The notes under the pieces were generated by a model that did not search any database, was not told the DNA's origin, and saw only the letters and a program-made list of their open reading frames with translations. A stretch of DNA of 64,000 nt from Byssochlamys sp. IMV 00236 (taxonomy: Eukaryota; Ascomycota; Eurotiomycetes; Eurotiales; Thermoascaceae): the NCBI GenBank assembly GCA_001931875.2, contig MSJH02000818.1, positions 372,001 through 436,000 of the forward strand, written 5' to 3'. Below, one piece after another: positions 46,370 through 58,164 of this stretch (position 1 is its first letter; every line of letters begins with the position of its first letter). The position numbers were made by a program, and so were the translations under genes.

Positions 46370-47281
46370 CTATGGCAGGGAGTTGAAAATAATATTTGCA
46401 TACATTTCAAGCACCACAGCGGGAAGCGAGACGTCGCTCTGAGTGACAAAAGTAGGGACGGACTCGAAGAGAACATTGACTGGAAGTAGAAGCGGTGCGC
46501 CAGTTGTAACTGGCGGTCCATTGCCTTGCCTCGTAATCGTCACAGTCTGCGTTTTAGCAGGTATTCTGGGCCGAGCCGCAGAGTTTGCTCGGGGCGCTCG
46601 TGGATTGTTGATTTTTTGCCAGACCTCCATAGTGATAACCAGAGGCCTGGTGGCGGCGATGTTGTGGCTTCCAGAACCATGAATAAGTAGGACGATCTGA
46701 ACACGACCGTTGGTCTGGGATAGCCAAAAAAGTGCGTCGTTCCGGAGTTGCTTAAGAGTTTCGCTAACTCCAACCTCGATAACGAAGGTTGGAAGGTCAC
46801 TGAACTTGGGACGCGTGTTGATAGGCCGGAAGGAGTTGTCTGGTTCCTTCTCTCGTGAGTTCTGGCCGCGAACGCGACCAGCACCTTGAACAGCGTAATA
46901 CTGCATGGTGATGCCCATGTTTTGAAGTTCTGCGGTAATAGCGTTCATCAAATTTTGATGCAGGATCTCATGATAATTGGAAACCAATTTGACGATGAGC
47001 TTTTTCAAAATCTCATCGTAGAAAACCCGCATGGGAGGAAGCGTGCGGCGACGATTATCTATCCAAGCGAGGACCTCCTTGTCGACTCCTCGCACCATGA
47101 CATACTGTGGTCCAGAATCGTTCTCGAATCTCTGGTAGGACTGCTCCAGGTATCGAGTGAACCTCTGCTTCGTCTCAAAATTGTAACCAGACAGGGTGCC
47201 ATAGCTCGGATCGTAAAGTTCATCTGGCGAGTTCCGGCTTGATATATCTTCCTGCCTCTTATATTCGCTGCCAACTTCCAT
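46370..47281 (-). CDS. Fungal Uma2/PDDEXK-like nuclease-fold protein
   Basis: 303 residues from the first ATG (47281); the frame is open a little further and a possible acceptor (ACAG) near 47340 suggests a lost or unseen 5' exon. The central region KEPDNSFRP ... LPTFVIEVGVSETLKQLRNDALFWL has the order EPD, then E in a hydrophobic strand, then a charged helix, as in Uma2-type restriction-endonuclease folds. A following strand VQIVLLI fits. The lysine of a canonical EXK is not in place. The C-terminal part (LLLPVNVLFESV...) is where related fungal proteins are expected to end. Function unknown; a nuclease or nuclease-derived DNA-binding protein is inferred. Copy B of the hairpin repeat lies about 130 bp upstream. 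Confidence 0.6.
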   Translation of the reverse strand: MEVGSEYKRQEDISSRNSPDELYDPSYGTLSGYNFETKQRFTRYLEQSYQRFENDSGPQYVMVRGVDKEVLAWIDNRRRTLPPMRVFYDEILKKLIVKLVSNYHEILHQNLMNAITAELQNMGITMQYYAVQGAGRVRGQNSREKEPDNSFRPINTRPKFSDLPTFVIEVGVSETLKQLRNDALFWLSQTNGRVQIVLLIHGSGSHNIAATRPLVITMEVWQKINNPRAPRANSAARPRIPAKTQTVTITRQGNGPPVTTGAPLLLPVNVLFESVPTFVTQSDVSLPAVVLEMYANIIFNSLP

Positions 47282-47409
47282 AAGGATAGCAACATGTATC
47301 TGTGGCAAATTTTCCCACGCGTCTTGAGGGACTTGTACTATTCTATTATCTGTTTAGTTAAGTATATATGATAAAAAGTTATAAACAAATAGAATATATT
47401 GACTCTGGA

Positions 47410-47520
47410 GTGAAGCTCGCTGAGCTTGGATTCTCTAGCAACTCGTTCAGCCTATTTATCTCTGGAGCTAGAAAGGCGTGGGAGAAACCCGACAGGAGGT
47501 CTGCCTGTAGGCAGACTCCG
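47410..47520 (+). repeat. Dispersed hairpin repeat, copy B
   Basis: Matches copy A over GAAGCT, GCTTGGATTCTCTAGCA, CAGCCTATTTATC and GTGGGAGAA. Its 3' hairpin (47495-47519) has the perfect stem GTCTGCCT/AGGCAGAC with a GT loop and an outer GGA/TCC around a one-base bulge: a different stem sequence in the same geometry as copy A. Confidence 0.6.
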
Positions 47521-48769
47521 ACATTAACTAAGATTCTAAGTACTCAGCATAACTATGCAATACATACCTATGAATGACCTCTGCTAAGCGAGCCCGCTAT
47601 ACCTAATACATCACCATGGTATCAAAGCCCAGTACTTAAAGCATGATGAGCCCACGTAGATACTCGATGGATTAAAGGCACTCACTCACTTGGTCATTCA
47701 CTAACTACTCCATAACTAAGTATCTGGAGCCTAAGCAAGCAAGCAAGCAAGCAAGCAAGGGCTTATCATCACCACCTCTAGTTAACTAGCACCCTTATCC
47801 AACCTATCAAATTAACCAACCCGAGATGGAGGGGTGAGCACGGGGTATTAATCATTGATTAATATAGCTCAATAATGATACCATCCCATCTAACTAATAA
47901 TAGTTATCTTATCTTGTAACTAACTTAGGTAGTTAGTTAGTTATACTTACTTACTTGCTTACTCCCTCCTCTCACCGCCTCGCATGAATTTCTTTCTCTT
48001 TCTCTCTCGCTTGGGAGAAAATAACCTGTCTGAAACCAGGTTAAGCGTATCCAATAGTGCGTTGGACGGTCAGATCATTAGTGTCAGTGCCGCGAGCTGT
48101 TTTGGAACTTAGTATGGAAATAGTCTACTAGACCGTCTATCTGTCCTGACAAGTCTTGTCCAATCGAGTGCGAATCGTCGATTTTTGACCAAAACCCGGG
48201 CGGTGATGGATAGATAGTGGTTGAAGTTAGGTCCGGGGAGGTAGAGCGGGTGCGCACAGCTCTCTCTGAGTCTCTCTCTCGCTCGAAGAGTCTCTCTAGG
48301 AATCTAGTTAGTTAGTTACTCTACATGATAATTAATACACTAAGCGGCTCAGCCCGACATGGTCTGCATGACATGGCGATGCGATGCACCTTTGCGGGGC
48401 GGGGTTAGCGGGGTCAAGGTCAAGAGGTTGTTTGGTTGGAATCCGGATGTTTTTCTGCTTCAATTTGTATTGGGGACTGTGATGATGATGATTTACCATT
48501 CATCGAATATTACGGATATCTACGTGGGGTTACTAGGTATACAATTCAAGGATGAGCGAGGTTATTGAAAACCGAAGTAAAGGTCTTGTGAATAATACAT
48601 TATAGTATGTTGTAGATGTATGTAGTGTAGATGATAACCAATGCCCTAGATACAACGCCGGATGATGCATATGTGGTATGACGATGATGATAAACATGAG
48701 ATCAAGGAAATGATTATAATAAAAAATGGTATCCAAAAAAAAGAGTGGGGGTTTCAGGCTCACGATCGC
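47521..48769. other. Intergenic 1.2 kb
   Basis: Simple sequence: AGCA/GCAA tetranucleotide tract at 47733-47759, TTAG/CTTA runs near 47925-47965, TCTC runs near 48262-48296. No gene supported. Confidence 0.4.
47733..47759. repeat. GCAA tetranucleotide microsatellite
   Basis: Six GCAA units in gene-poor DNA. Confidence 0.75.
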
Positions 48770-49680
48770 GCTCAGACACCAGATGAGGGGGAGCAAGAAC
48801 GGTCGGAAATGGAATCCTGAACCACAGCAATGATTGTCAGGCGGGAAAGGGCCGTGGTTCCTGGAGGAGGGGTCGCGATAGTGCATTGACGATAATAATG
48901 CCCATCGTGGACTCGCCCTCGGGAGTGTATCTTGATCTCCAACAGTAGCGGTGATTTTCTGTCCAATGGCGTGGCTTGTCGCGTTGACGCGCTCTGCCGG
49001 CTGAGTTCCGCATGACTGACTCAACTGATTGATGACGAGAGATGCACTGGGCGCTTCGTCTGTGGTCATGGAGCTATACTATCGCAGCTGTCCTGCATTG
49101 GCGCGTGATAGAGCCTTCCGATGATGCAATAATAGTCATTTTGCTGGATTGTGTCGGAGACGTGAAACACCATTTGAAGGACTTGGGATTCCAAAACGGC
49201 CAAGCGAGTCGAAAGCGCGCGATCAAGGCATTTCAGCCCAACCGAGAGTGAGGACCGCCACAGATGTTGCATGTTCGAATGGCGTCCCTACTGAGGCCCA
49301 TCTGAAAGTCTGATGCCGGATGCCCTCCCCCATGAGGGCACCGGCTATCTCCCCAAGAGTCTGCGCAAAGGTGGAGCCTGATGTGAACGAGAAGAGTGTC
49401 GTTTATTCCCAGGATGAGCGACGATATGGATTATAAGATGTATAGCAGCATTGCGAAAACTGATGATGGAAAATGGCGTCGTATATCCATGCTCGAAGTA
49501 GAGCTCACTTCGATATCGACGTACGATACTCAGCCTGCTAAGATCGAGTCGATACCGTTATCCACAATTCGTATGTATGCTTCCATGGGGCACGGTTCGT
49601 AGAATTCGTCAAAGGACATTGACCCTTCACTTGGGGAGAGGCGGGAGAGGTCCCTTGGGAGGAGGTCCCGGGCAGGGAGG
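48770..49680 (-). pseudogene. Possible decayed or unresolved multi-exon gene
   Basis: Several minus-strand segments in different frames look protein-like: MSFDEFYEPCPMEAYIRIVD (about 49618-49559), CLDRALSTRLAVLESQVLQM (about 49221-49162, a heptad-like helix) and TDEAPSASLVINQLSQSCGT (about 49063-49004). No set of splice sites I tried joins them cleanly and no zinc-cluster or other diagnostic motif was found. It may be a degenerate transcription-factor-like gene or chance. Confidence 0.22.
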
Positions 49681-52600
49681 GAACTGAGAGTTGGAGTTTC
49701 CGACTGAAGGCATGGTTTGTTGTTGTTGTGTGATGCGGAATCTGGTTGAATTCCAAAAGAGCTCTCTGTATGCTTCCTCTCAACGGAAGAGGTATAGGTT
49801 GATGGATGGGTAGATGCTTGTAGGTATTAAGATATATAGAGCTTGGATGATGAGTGCTGGTTCGGGAGAAGCGAGTTGGTCTTCTTCGGCTTTGTAGAGT
49901 AATAATAATAATAAACTCGTTGTTTGAGAAAATCGAAAAGTCACTGCGAGCAAGAGGCTGAAAGGATATTTATGGTCCGAACCCCTTCCCACCGTTGGAG
50001 CTGGCCAGGAAATCCAAGCTACCACCCGTGTACATCCTTGTCCTCCATGAGAATGGCGCTATGCTCCACCCAAGGGGAACGGCGTGAACGACAGCCCAGG
50101 CGACGGCGGATCCCAGCCAGTGCTCGTGACGTAGTTGAAGGAGTAGAAGCGCCGGATATCTCCAAATTGTGATTAGCTGCCTTATTCCCCGTTTGGTCTC
50201 TCTCCTTGACGGCAAGGCCAAACGAAAAATCTAGAAGGCGACCCGCTGGGCCAGCAGTTGATTCACTTCACCGCACCGTCCGACTAGATCGAAAAGGAAG
50301 AACCCTGAAAGAACGGACACGGACGCCGCGGCTCCAGCGCATCCTAGAATGGCTAGAATAGATACACAGTCCGCAACGCATGACCTCGCTGGGGGAACGC
50401 CCTCGATGACCGGCATGGAATACCATCGACTAGCCCTCAACCCACGGAAGAATAGCCGTAATCGACTTCTGGACCATGCCACACACACACACAGACACAA
50501 ACAGCCCCCGACACACAAAATCAATGGAAATCTGGCCCTGATCGGTCTTCTCCGGTGCCAGGGGAAAGTTGTGACGACAACGACCTGCCAGTGTATCTAG
50601 AGTAAAACGCCAAAACCTAATCAAACCGGGGAGCGGCTGAGAGACCAAAACTTTCCATGCTGGCTCAATCCCAAGAGCCGGGATCAATTCGGACTGGGCC
50701 GGTCAGGTTTCAGCCTGGTAGCCTCTTCAGATTTCAGGGGTCAGATAGTTAGGGTCATGGCCAAGAGGTTAGAAGAATAATACGCCGGAGTAAAATCATC
50801 GCTTTTCCCCAGGGGGTGGGTCGGGATAACGAACGGTTCAGTCACTTCTCTGACGGCCTCATCGGCTATTCTGTTTTCAGTCTGCTTAGCTTCCTAGCCA
50901 ATGCTTTGTCAGAAATTGCAATTTGTCCGAGTTACCTTCCTATCTATCAGCTCTTCTGGAGGCCAAAAAAAATATAATATAATAATAATAGCAATAATAA
51001 TCATAATCGATAATCATCCCAGATAGGGGGGCCTGCACATGCGGACAGGGTTCATTCTCGGACATACAAAGGCAAATAAATATTACTTGCTGGTATTCTG
51101 AGAACAGCAAGCCCCTGCATCGATCGTCGATCGTGGCTTTTCTGAACGAAGCACAAGTCTGGAGTAGACTAGGTAGTAGGTACAAAGCTCACCCGATCTA
51201 GCCGGTTTTGTGCGTGGTGATTTTCGGACCCCTAGAGGTTTTCGAGAACACGATCATCGCCAGCGAAGCAAGTCGTGGAGTCGAGTAGGACGAACAAGGC
51301 CACTGCTTTGCTTGGGGCTGGATCAAGTCAACAACGTTAGTTGCTCTGTCAGTTCACTCCCTGGCCCCTGTCCAATCACTCCAGCTAATTTACCAACTAG
51401 ACAGATTTAGTTATCAAGGACAGTCAGCCTCATTAGACGATTAATTATGCTCATCGGGCCTCTGCGGCAGGGTTATCATCTGGCTATTATTCGTAGCGCC
51501 GATGCATAGAGAGCCGCTGTGCAGAATAATAATGCTTCGATTGACGAGTCATGATACAGCTGTCGATAGTTGTCTCCTGAGCCTTGACCCGCGCGCCGGT
51601 CATAATATCACAGACAGGGGGCTTCTTGTCGTCTTCCCGATTCTTGCCACTGGATTACCTATGGCAGCAGGGAATAGACAAGCCGAGGCTACACCGTTTA
51701 AGCCTCCAAAGAAAACTGCTGTAGAAATGAACCCGAAACGTTTTCTAATTAGATCCCCAACCTGGATAGTTCTCCTACCTTCTGCTCAGCGCCTTGCAAG
51801 AACCATGGTATGATCCGAGCACATGGCACGGGAATTGTTGAGATTAATGTCCCCACAGAGGCTTCCGTAGGCCGATCAATTAACAGAATCAAAATGGAGC
51901 CTGTGCCACACCGTTTAACCGTTAGCGACACCTCGCTTGTAGAAGCCCCCAGAAAGTGGCTCAGACACAAGAGTGTGGGTGCCCGGAGCAGTCCCATCGC
52001 AGTGGATAATAATAATATCCAACAAAAACAAGACTGGGAATCAGACAAAGGTGATAAAGCCAGGTGCAACAGGGGCTTGTCCCCCGTAATACCATGTTCA
52101 ACTATGACTATGACTGCAGAATATGATACAGGTCCGGGAACGAGGCCACCGTCCCTTCTGATCAACAGGTCAATCTGCAACAGACTGCTGCAGGAATTCC
52201 ATTTCGTATTCACAGATATTTTTTCGTGTCTTAGGATCTCCGAGCAGGAGCCACCGTGACGCCATGGTTCAGACCTGCAAAATTTTTGGCGTGCTATCGG
52301 CGGCTAGCGCTCCATGATCGTAGCTATCGAAACACAACAGATTTTCCTAGTCCGTCTATGACAAACGATGAGATTTTGGCGGTCAGTCGACAAGGCCTCA
52401 CCGCATGAGTTAACTACTAATCACGGCTTGGGCTAATTATCATTATCAAGCTTTTCGTTAGAGCTCTCTCTTTCACCGCGTAAGGCTGGAGACGGCCAGA
52501 GTCGGCAGATGTGTAAAGTGCAGTGTAGTCTCCACTATGAAAATATCCCGAGGTTGATGACATCGAGCCGGCGCGTAAATCATCTAGGCGACAACAATCC

Positions 52601-54197
52601 TGGCAGTGTTACTCTGGATCCGAGTCACATCCCTGCTTACCAGCCGCTTATTCCGTTGGTAGACAATCTTTGAAACATGCTCTAACAAGGGGTGTTCATA
52701 ATGGCTGATCCGTAACTTATTTCATCACGTTTTACCAGCAAAGAGTGTGCAAACCATGTTCGCAGCTCGAAGACCCTGGACCGGCGGTGTGTGACAAGCA
52801 TCCCATAAAAAATTATTCGTCCTGTTTCCCGCTAGTTACCATCGTTGTGGCGTCTCCATACTCTTAGCTCCTTTCCCGTCTTTAGAGTAGGTATTATTAT
52901 TTAGTAGTACTGGGGACGGCCGAGATCGCCGGTCAACTTGCCAGAAAAGGCAGGCTTCGGGAACAATGGAAGTTTTTTTCTAGCGGCCTCGTCTGCCGTG
53001 GGATCTCCGAGCCGCTTGCCAGAAATATCATACTTCTCCGCTAAGAAGGCTCAAAGGCTTTCCATATCGTCTTCTAGAAGCCCGTTCATTGACCGAGCGG
53101 AGCTCTTAGTTCTGAAACATCCCAAGGGCATCCCCGGTTGCAAGGTCAAGACATGTGTAACAACAGTGGATCGATTCGGGTACCGCAGGAATCAGCGGCA
53201 GGATAGAGACAAACCCCGAGGTAGGACAGACCTTAGGTCGCGGGATGTTGCTCTCTCCGCCATTACTGTATCTTCTTTGAAATTTCTCTTATCTATCATC
53301 ATTTTATCACTGACGGGTCCGGGATACTAGGAGACTGGACAGATCACAAAGGATCGAATGGAATAATTGGTGGATCAGGGAAGCTCTTTTGCTGTGCCGT
53401 GGGACACTTGCTGCCGCGAAAGTTGCATCGCGCATCTTTGACGGAAAAATGGACGCTTTGGCCCGTGTATACCGGCCAATCAAGGTCTTCAGCATGATTC
53501 ATGAAGTTGAAAATTCCTGATTGCCACGTGGGCATATTCCGTCCCCAGCCTTCCGCCGTCCTGCAGGCTGCAGGTACATGGCGATCATGGTGGCGAGAAA
53601 AACAAAGGTTCGCTAGGATCCCCAGTCTAACGATTCTTGCGCGGGAAACCGGAGTTCTGGGACTGTCGAACAGAATTGATGAAGGTTAGCCCCAAGCATG
53701 CTATTAACCCTGTTTCTTTAACGGGACTGCAAGCTTCTTATTATGGATGAAACGGCAAGCGAGTGAGATGCGCTGTCATTCGTCTTCGTAAACCTCTGGA
53801 AGACATGGTAGGTTCCGTGCGCTTGGCAAATCCATGCAGACGGGACAGACGGTAGAGTCATTATTGCGTACAACAGGTTTATGCCTCGCGTGTCTCAGGA
53901 TGCTGGCATCGAAAAGCAAACGTTCGATACCAGAGCCGCCGCTGCTGAGATGAGCTTCCACCCCTAGTCGCTCAGGAGACGAAGGCGTTTTATGATTGGT
54001 GATCAGACATTCATCTGAGAGAGCCACTGTACGTCTAGCAGATCCTGCTTGAGAACCTTGGCTGCTTTTGTCTCGGTAACATCTACCGTCGCCAGTCAGA
54101 ACTGTCAGTCTGTCAGATCACCGTCCGGAACAAATCTCGACTGTCGCAAGCTCGGGTCTCCTTTTACTCGGCACACATTGCAGAGTGGCAGTGCTGC
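49681..54197. other. Intergenic 4.5 kb, gene-poor
   Basis: No convincing gene. Many short overlapping frames on both strands without domains, including 51502-52259 (+), 52938-53330 (+) and 53776-54027 (-, contains CPVCMDLP). A CA run lies near 50480-50493. No RNA gene or transposon end recognised. Confidence 0.4.
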
Positions 54198-55041
54198 TCA
54201 ATCTTCGTCATCAACACCGCCTGGCGCCTGCGAAGATATCCATTCCTCCAGCAGCTGCTGCCCGGTCGTTTCAGGCGCAAGATTGTTGGTCCTGGCTCTC
54301 TCCCCCTTACGCGTGACCAGAAGACACAATACCCAGCCCCAGATGTTGAAGCCTTCGTACGTCGTTATCATGCCCAGCTTCTTCTCGTCTTCGGAACCGG
54401 CATCATCGTCATCCTGTCTCCTTTTCCTCTTTACTGCAGGCTGTTGTACATCGGACGGGTCGTCAGAGACTGTCAATGTTCGACGCCGTTTACTGCGATT
54501 TTCTTCTTCTGCCTGAGAAGCCTCCGGGATATCATGCAAATCCAGTTCCGGCTCACCGTCGCTGTCCGCTATAACGTGACGGGCTGCGTCAGACTCGTCC
54601 CTGACTTCGATAGGAGAATCCTCCGTCCCCGTTAGCTTATTAGAGTTGCTTTCTATCTTCTTAGCTTCTGCAAACGTCTTCTGTCGTGTGAGAAGTGAAT
54701 GACGTGTCCCAGATTGGCGAAGGAAGATTGCGACCTCGAAGTCGTCTGTGAAGCTGGCACGCGGCCAGAAATTCGTAAGCGCGGGATCTCTATACGCAAT
54801 TGGCCGTCATACCTTCGACAATAACATCCTTGACGGGCTTTTTCTTCTTCTTTCCCAGAGCTCTCTCATTCTCTTCGCGCAGCTTCGGTAGAACATGTGG
54901 TTTGATGGCAGTAAAGATTCGAGGGAGCACCGGTTCACGCGAGTCCAACAGCCACCTTGTGTCTGCTGGGTTCTCCAGATAGATGCGGCACTCGAGAACT
55001 GAGTACTTGCTGATTCTGAGATAGCGTCGAATAGGCGCCAT
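54198..55041 (-). CDS. Conserved-looking protein of unknown function, 258 aa
   Basis: Two exons, 55041-54813 and 54745-54198, with a 67-nt intron (GTATGA donor, CACAG acceptor). The N-terminus MAPIRRYLRISKYSVLECRI and the run PVLPRIFTAIKPHVLPKLRE form a compact domain, continuing over the splice as VIVEDDFEVAIFLRQSGTRH. The middle is acidic and basic with a likely nuclear signal (RSKRRR, VKRKRRQDDDD). The C-terminus has a second conserved-looking block, GMITTYEGFNIWGWVLCLLV. A nuclear protein is inferred from the charge clusters; I do not recognise a catalytic family. Confidence 0.75.
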
Positions 55042-55887
55042 CTTTGCGCGACTGATTATCGGTGATTCTCCAACCTAGAATAATGAAGCCAAGAGTAACG
55101 CAAGGCGGAGGGGAGACTTGGCGCGGAGTCCCGCCTGACTAAGCCCTGGGAGGAGCTTCCGCTTCAACCTTGGATTTTTGGTATCTACAGCAATTTTCGA
55201 TCGAAACTTGGAACATGTTAGCACTACCAGTACCTATGGTAGTTTCCTGCTTTCAGAGTTGCCACAAGGATGTCGATAGCTAACTGCAACCGTCGCCATA
55301 GGCAAAGATCAAGGGGCAGCGGTTAATATCTCCGTCCATAGAGACGACGTCGCAAACCAGGGGAAAGCAATGCCGGCTGTCGTATCCGAAGCAATGAGCA
55401 TCTAGATTGGCAATGAACGAACCAAGCTTTTATACAGCGAAGATCTTATCTCATTACGTCGGATCTCTTGATCTTCCCTTGTGTACGATTATCAGGTGGC
55501 CGTTCTAATTACATGGAAGCTATACAAAATCCCATCTCAGGATGGCCTTGGTCATCTAGACCTGGCTAGAACTCGTCAAGTCTACTGCCAATTCTTTTGC
55601 CCGGTCCTTGTCCTACGTAAATATTCGCAAATACTTCGATTCAGACACTGGAGACGGCGACTATTCAGGGCCTACTCAGTATATTGTCCGGTTGCGATTG
55701 TTACGTAGGATCCCAATAATGGACGTCATTGTGCCTTTCATGATAGGATCCTACCGAGTGCTCTTCTTCGTATGTTGTGGAGATTTTTGATATAAGAACA
55801 TCCTCACGAACACCGACTCCTGACAACTGAACCTTTTCCAGTGTCCACTTTGCGGCTCGGATCCGAAAGCTTGAGATTTCAGCCAGA
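55042..55887. other. Intergenic ~850 bp
   Basis: Between two divergent genes; would hold both promoters. Nothing specific recognised. Confidence 0.4.
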
Positions 55888-57632
55888 ATGGTTGGTTACC
55901 GGTACCTGTTCCTGGCAATTGCCTCTGTGGCAGCTGGTGCGCCAGCATCTGGTGGTACAGGAACGTTGTCCCTTCCATCCGTGACCCAGATACCAGCCAT
56001 TGAGACGCAGGCTCCTAACGGAACGGCGTCTGGTGCTGGTGCTCCCTTAGTTACCAGCGCTACGACAGTCATCACAACCCATGGCCCTTATTCAGGGACT
56101 CCCACGACGACTGGGGCAGAGCAGGGACCGGCCACTATCAGTGCAACCATCCCGTCTCAGCCAAACCCGTGGGCAACATACTATAATCCCAGTGGCAAAC
56201 TAACTCAACCGCAGCCCATGCCGTAGATACATGCCAGCGGGTAAGAAGACCCCATGAGTTTTCTGCGGTGTAATACATACTGACCTAAAACAGGTGGCGT
56301 TGGGACCAACGGGACTCTCCCGGTATACATGGTCCAGAGCGACTATGACTATCAGTCAATCGCTCTAGGCATCCACCAAGAGTTCATCGAGCTGGACCTC
56401 TTCCATTACGGTGCGCAAGTCTTCAGTGAGCAGGACTTCATCGACACTGGTCTTACAGCTGAGGATCGCGCCCTGCTCCAGTACATGGCTCTACAGGAAG
56501 CAGGCCATGCATCACTACTGGCGGACATGTTGGGCGAGTCTGCGCCTAAGCAATGCACGTACCAACTACCCTTTCAAGACGGTCCGCGAATTTATCGAGT
56601 TTAATGTCCGGCTCACTCGCTGGGGTGAATCTGGGAACTGGGGTTTCCTGAGCCATCTTGACTCGAAGGAGGTTGCGACGCTCCTGGTGCAAGCTGAGGC
56701 AATCGAGGCCCGTCAACAATCTGTGTTCCGCCAGTGGCTAGGTCTCCACCCTATGCCAATCTGGTTTGCCCCAGGTGAGAATTATATAGAGATTACATTC
56801 TTCTGCCACGGACTGGCTGATAATCGAAGGCATCCCTCAATCCTGGCATTGGACTCTGCTTTCTCAGTACATCAGCTCTTGTCCGGAGAACAACACTCGT
56901 CTGGTCTGGCAAAATTTCCCCAGTCTCCACGTTGTCAACCAGCCAAATGTGAATAGGTACGTATATAATGCACATATCGATCGCATCTGTTAGCTTGCTT
57001 ATCGCGTATACAGAATCTCTCCCAACAACACCGCAGACTTCGAAGTCGTCGGCAACCGTACTGGTGACCCGAGCAAATCGAACATCCCCGAAGATCAATC
57101 TTGTGTCCACGTCAATGTCACTGGTTACGACTGCGGTCCTGCTATCTCGCGAGTTAGAAACCAGCCACTGAGTTTCCCCGGCCGCGAGGTCTTCTTGGAG
57201 TGGGATGACCCTGGCAAGGCCGTGGGACCTAACAATAGCTACATCACTTCGACCACGGCAGATCAACCGGAATTTGTCGCGTGGCTATCCCAGCTGAACC
57301 TCACCTACACTCCACTCAATATCACTGGGCCTAACTCTGGAACTACCTTCCAGCCTGCGGCCAACGTGTTTGACGCTGACCCGGCATTGAACGGAACGGC
57401 ATTCATTGCGGTCACGGATACGGACCTCTATGTTACCCCGTATAATCTCACGCTGCTCAACCCGCATGTTAGAGCATTGGGTCTATACTATTCTGGCCAA
57501 CCGATCACAACTATCGCGCTGTCGGAAGTCTGTAAGTATAGAATACCCGGGGATAATAATGTACTAGAGTATATAAGGTTGTCAATTATCATGCTTGCAT
57601 ACTATACAATTACGCAATATACATATATCTAG
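55888..57632 (+). pseudogene. Secreted ferritin-like (Rds1-type) protein gene, broken by two frameshifts
   Basis: Related to the stress-responsive, secreted fungal Rds1 family with a ferritin-like helical domain. Signal peptide MVGYRYLFLAIASVAAGAPA, a Thr/Ser/Pro-rich segment, then WATYYNPSGKL. At 56224-56227 four extra bases (TAGA) create a stop; skipping them restores YMPAG and the splice to GVGTNGTLPVY. The helical domain follows (DYDYQSIALGIHQEFIELDL, ALLQYMALQEAGHASLLADM). At 56562-56563 one extra C shifts the frame before YPFKTVREFIEFN. Further introns lie at 56776-56830 and 56956-57013. The remaining C-terminus is open and glycosylation-site rich. The 3' end is uncertain; a GTAAGT at 57532 suggests another exon. 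Confidence 0.8.
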
Positions 57633-58092
57633 CTAGCAAATCGTTGATAACGCTAGGTATCAGCCATCCCCGGCATATCAGAACCTAATAATCTCATCAT
57701 CTCGTACGTGGTATTTTAGCATTTGACACGAGATTGGGATGCTCCTGTTTCATCTAGATATAACATCATCGAGATTGAATGCACGGAGGTGAAACAGTCA
57801 TCACATCAAACAACCAGATGTGTCTAAACCCACAATCAACAACGTTACTACAGTCAAGATGCCAGATCTGTCGATCTGAAGATCTAGTAGATTCACAACA
57901 ACCAAAAAAGAAAGTCTGCTGCATATACTCCGTAACAGCCATGCTAATTACCTGAGATACGTGTCCAGGCGCTGACACTATATGATTAACCGTACCCGAG
58001 TTGGTTTCCCACATGCCGGCCCAGAAAGCCAAGGTTCAAAAAGAAAGGATAAAAAAAATACCACCCCTAAATTTTCTAGGGGAACGAAAAAA
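57633..58092. other. Intergenic ~460 bp
   Basis: Between the broken rds1-like gene and the tRNA. Nothing recognised. Confidence 0.4.
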
Positions 58093-58164
58093 AGGGTTGA
58101 GGGAGGATCGAACTCCCGACCTTGAGATCTGCAATCTCCTGCTCTACCGCTGAGCTATCAACCC
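58093..58164 (-). tRNA. tRNA-Cys (GCA)
   Basis: 72 nt on the minus strand. Acceptor GGGTTGA/TCAACCC pairs perfectly. The D-arm is GCTC...GAGC, the anticodon loop TTGCAGA reads GCA for cysteine, and the T-arm GGGAG-TTCGATC-CTCCC is perfect. No intron. A run of seven T begins at the discriminator, the polymerase III terminator. The anticodon stem has one mismatched outer pair, tolerated in tRNAs. Confidence 0.96.

Noticed and set aside
47733..47759. Short direct repeats as a CRISPR array
   Set aside because: Contiguous GCAA microsatellite without spacers in a eukaryotic genome.
47925..47965. TTAGTTAG runs as interstitial telomere sequence
   Set aside because: The units are TTAG-type simple repeats, not TTAGGG.
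51502..52259. Two adjoining plus-strand frames of 103 and 149 codons
   Set aside because: Overlapping frames on both strands, composition not protein-like, no similarity recognised.
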